5,993 nt of DNA from Lachnospiraceae bacterium (GTDB taxonomy: Bacteria > Bacillota > Clostridia > Lachnospirales > Lachnospiraceae). Location: NCBI GenBank assembly GCA_017477005.1, contig JAFUXY010000186.1:1-5993 (forward strand), read 5' to 3'. The position numbers and the translations under genes were made by a program. Below the pieces are notes generated by a model, which saw nothing but the letters and a program-made list of their open reading frames with translations, ran no database searches and was not told the DNA's origin. Positions 5,732 through 5,993 of this stretch are shown here, piece after piece (position 1 is the stretch's first letter; each line of letters starts with the position of its first letter).

Positions 5732-5993
5732 ATTGCGTCACCGCCGTTTCCGAAAACCGTTTCCCATGATAATATAGCGCCAGCGCCATATCCAAAAGCG
5801 GAAACAGCATTACCGCTCCGGTTCCCTCTCCGAGCGCCATATCTCCATCTAGGACCACAGCCAGCCCGAGCTCGTTCAAGATCAGGCTCATCCCCCGTTC
5901 GCGTCCAAGATGCGACGCAAGCATCGTGTCAACTGTACCGGGGGCAAGGCGATTCGCGCACAAGGCTGCAGCCGCCGTAATCCACCCGTCCAA
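5703..5993 (-). CDS. cobT: Nicotinate-nucleotide--dimethylbenzimidazole phosphoribosyltransferase, C-terminal part (5' end outside window)
   Basis: CobT transfers phosphoribose from nicotinate mononucleotide to 5,6-dimethylbenzimidazole (or a related base), giving alpha-ribazole 5'-phosphate for the cobalamin lower ligand; it is cytoplasmic. Only the last 96 residues are present, about a quarter of the usual ~350. They show the family's C-terminal pattern: LDGWITAAAAL at the edge (compare LDGFISxAAAL), ASHLGRERG at 26-34, and LGEGTGAVMLFPLLDMAL at 54-71, whose Glu (56 in this fragment) matches the family's catalytic glutamate. The first codon here is TTG encoding an internal Leu, not a start; the frame runs off the window. 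After the usual family end the protein carries a short tail (QYDHYDYRNA) created by reading 29 nt into cobU. First gene of the visible operon. Function is confident; the missing N-terminus cannot be judged. Confidence 0.93.
   Translation of the reverse strand: MDGWITAAAALCANRLAPGTVDTMLASHLGRERGMSLILNELGLAVVLDGDMALGEGTGAVMLFPLLDMALALYYHGKRFSETAVTQYDHYDYRNA

Noticed and set aside
5582..5980. Plus-strand open frame of 132 codons, downstream of the antisense promoter-like sequence
   Set aside because: It is opposite cobT and cobU, Pro/Arg-rich, lacks a domain, and shows no convincing ribosome binding site; it does not make the antisense promoter a gene promoter.

Overview
This window is a compact, single-strand block of cobalamin (vitamin B12) biosynthesis genes. 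All eight genes lie on the minus strand and read from high to low coordinates: cobT (5' end missing), cobU, cobS, cbiB, cobD, cbiC, cbiD, cbiF (3' end missing). Every call comes from protein family motifs read in the translations; no database search was possible.

The organism is probably an anaerobic bacterium of the Bacillota (Clostridia, or possibly Negativicutes). CbiD and the Cbi-type naming context point to the anaerobic, early-cobalt-insertion route. The CobU variant (GKGFL..., LLECVSNWVANEMF, lacking the classical SNEVG..IVP motif) resembles clostridial forms from memory. Base composition looks balanced and does not settle the taxon.

Layout in transcription order: 5993-5240 holds the C-terminal part of cobT and cobU, overlapping by 29 nt. 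5243-4329 is cobS and 4332-3349 is cbiB; each starts inside the stop codon of the gene before it (ATGA). 3330-2254 is cobD, 12-18 nt after cbiB. 2235-1570 is cbiC. 1528-341 is cbiD, after the longest gap (about 41 nt). 344-1 is the first 114 codons of cbiF, again ATGA-linked. No non-coding stretch exceeds about 41 nt. I see no terminator, riboswitch, RNA gene, mobile element, repeat or CRISPR array. The operon promoter, and any cobalamin riboswitch, must lie beyond the right edge; the rest of the corrin-ring genes probably lie beyond the left edge.

How the genes work together: CbiF (C11 methylation), CbiD (C1 methylation) and CbiC (methyl migration to C12) build the corrin ring. CobD makes aminopropanol phosphate from threonine phosphate, and CbiB attaches it to adenosylcobyric acid. 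CobU activates adenosylcobinamide (phosphate) to the GDP form, CobT makes the alpha-ribazole phosphate lower-ligand nucleotide, and CobS joins the two. The late, nucleotide-loop genes are therefore transcribed before the early ring genes. This is a well-known pathway; I found no evidence for a novel system, only a few local oddities: an antisense promoter-like sequence in cobU, a divergent and short CobU C-terminus, an insertion in CobS, and tight translational coupling.
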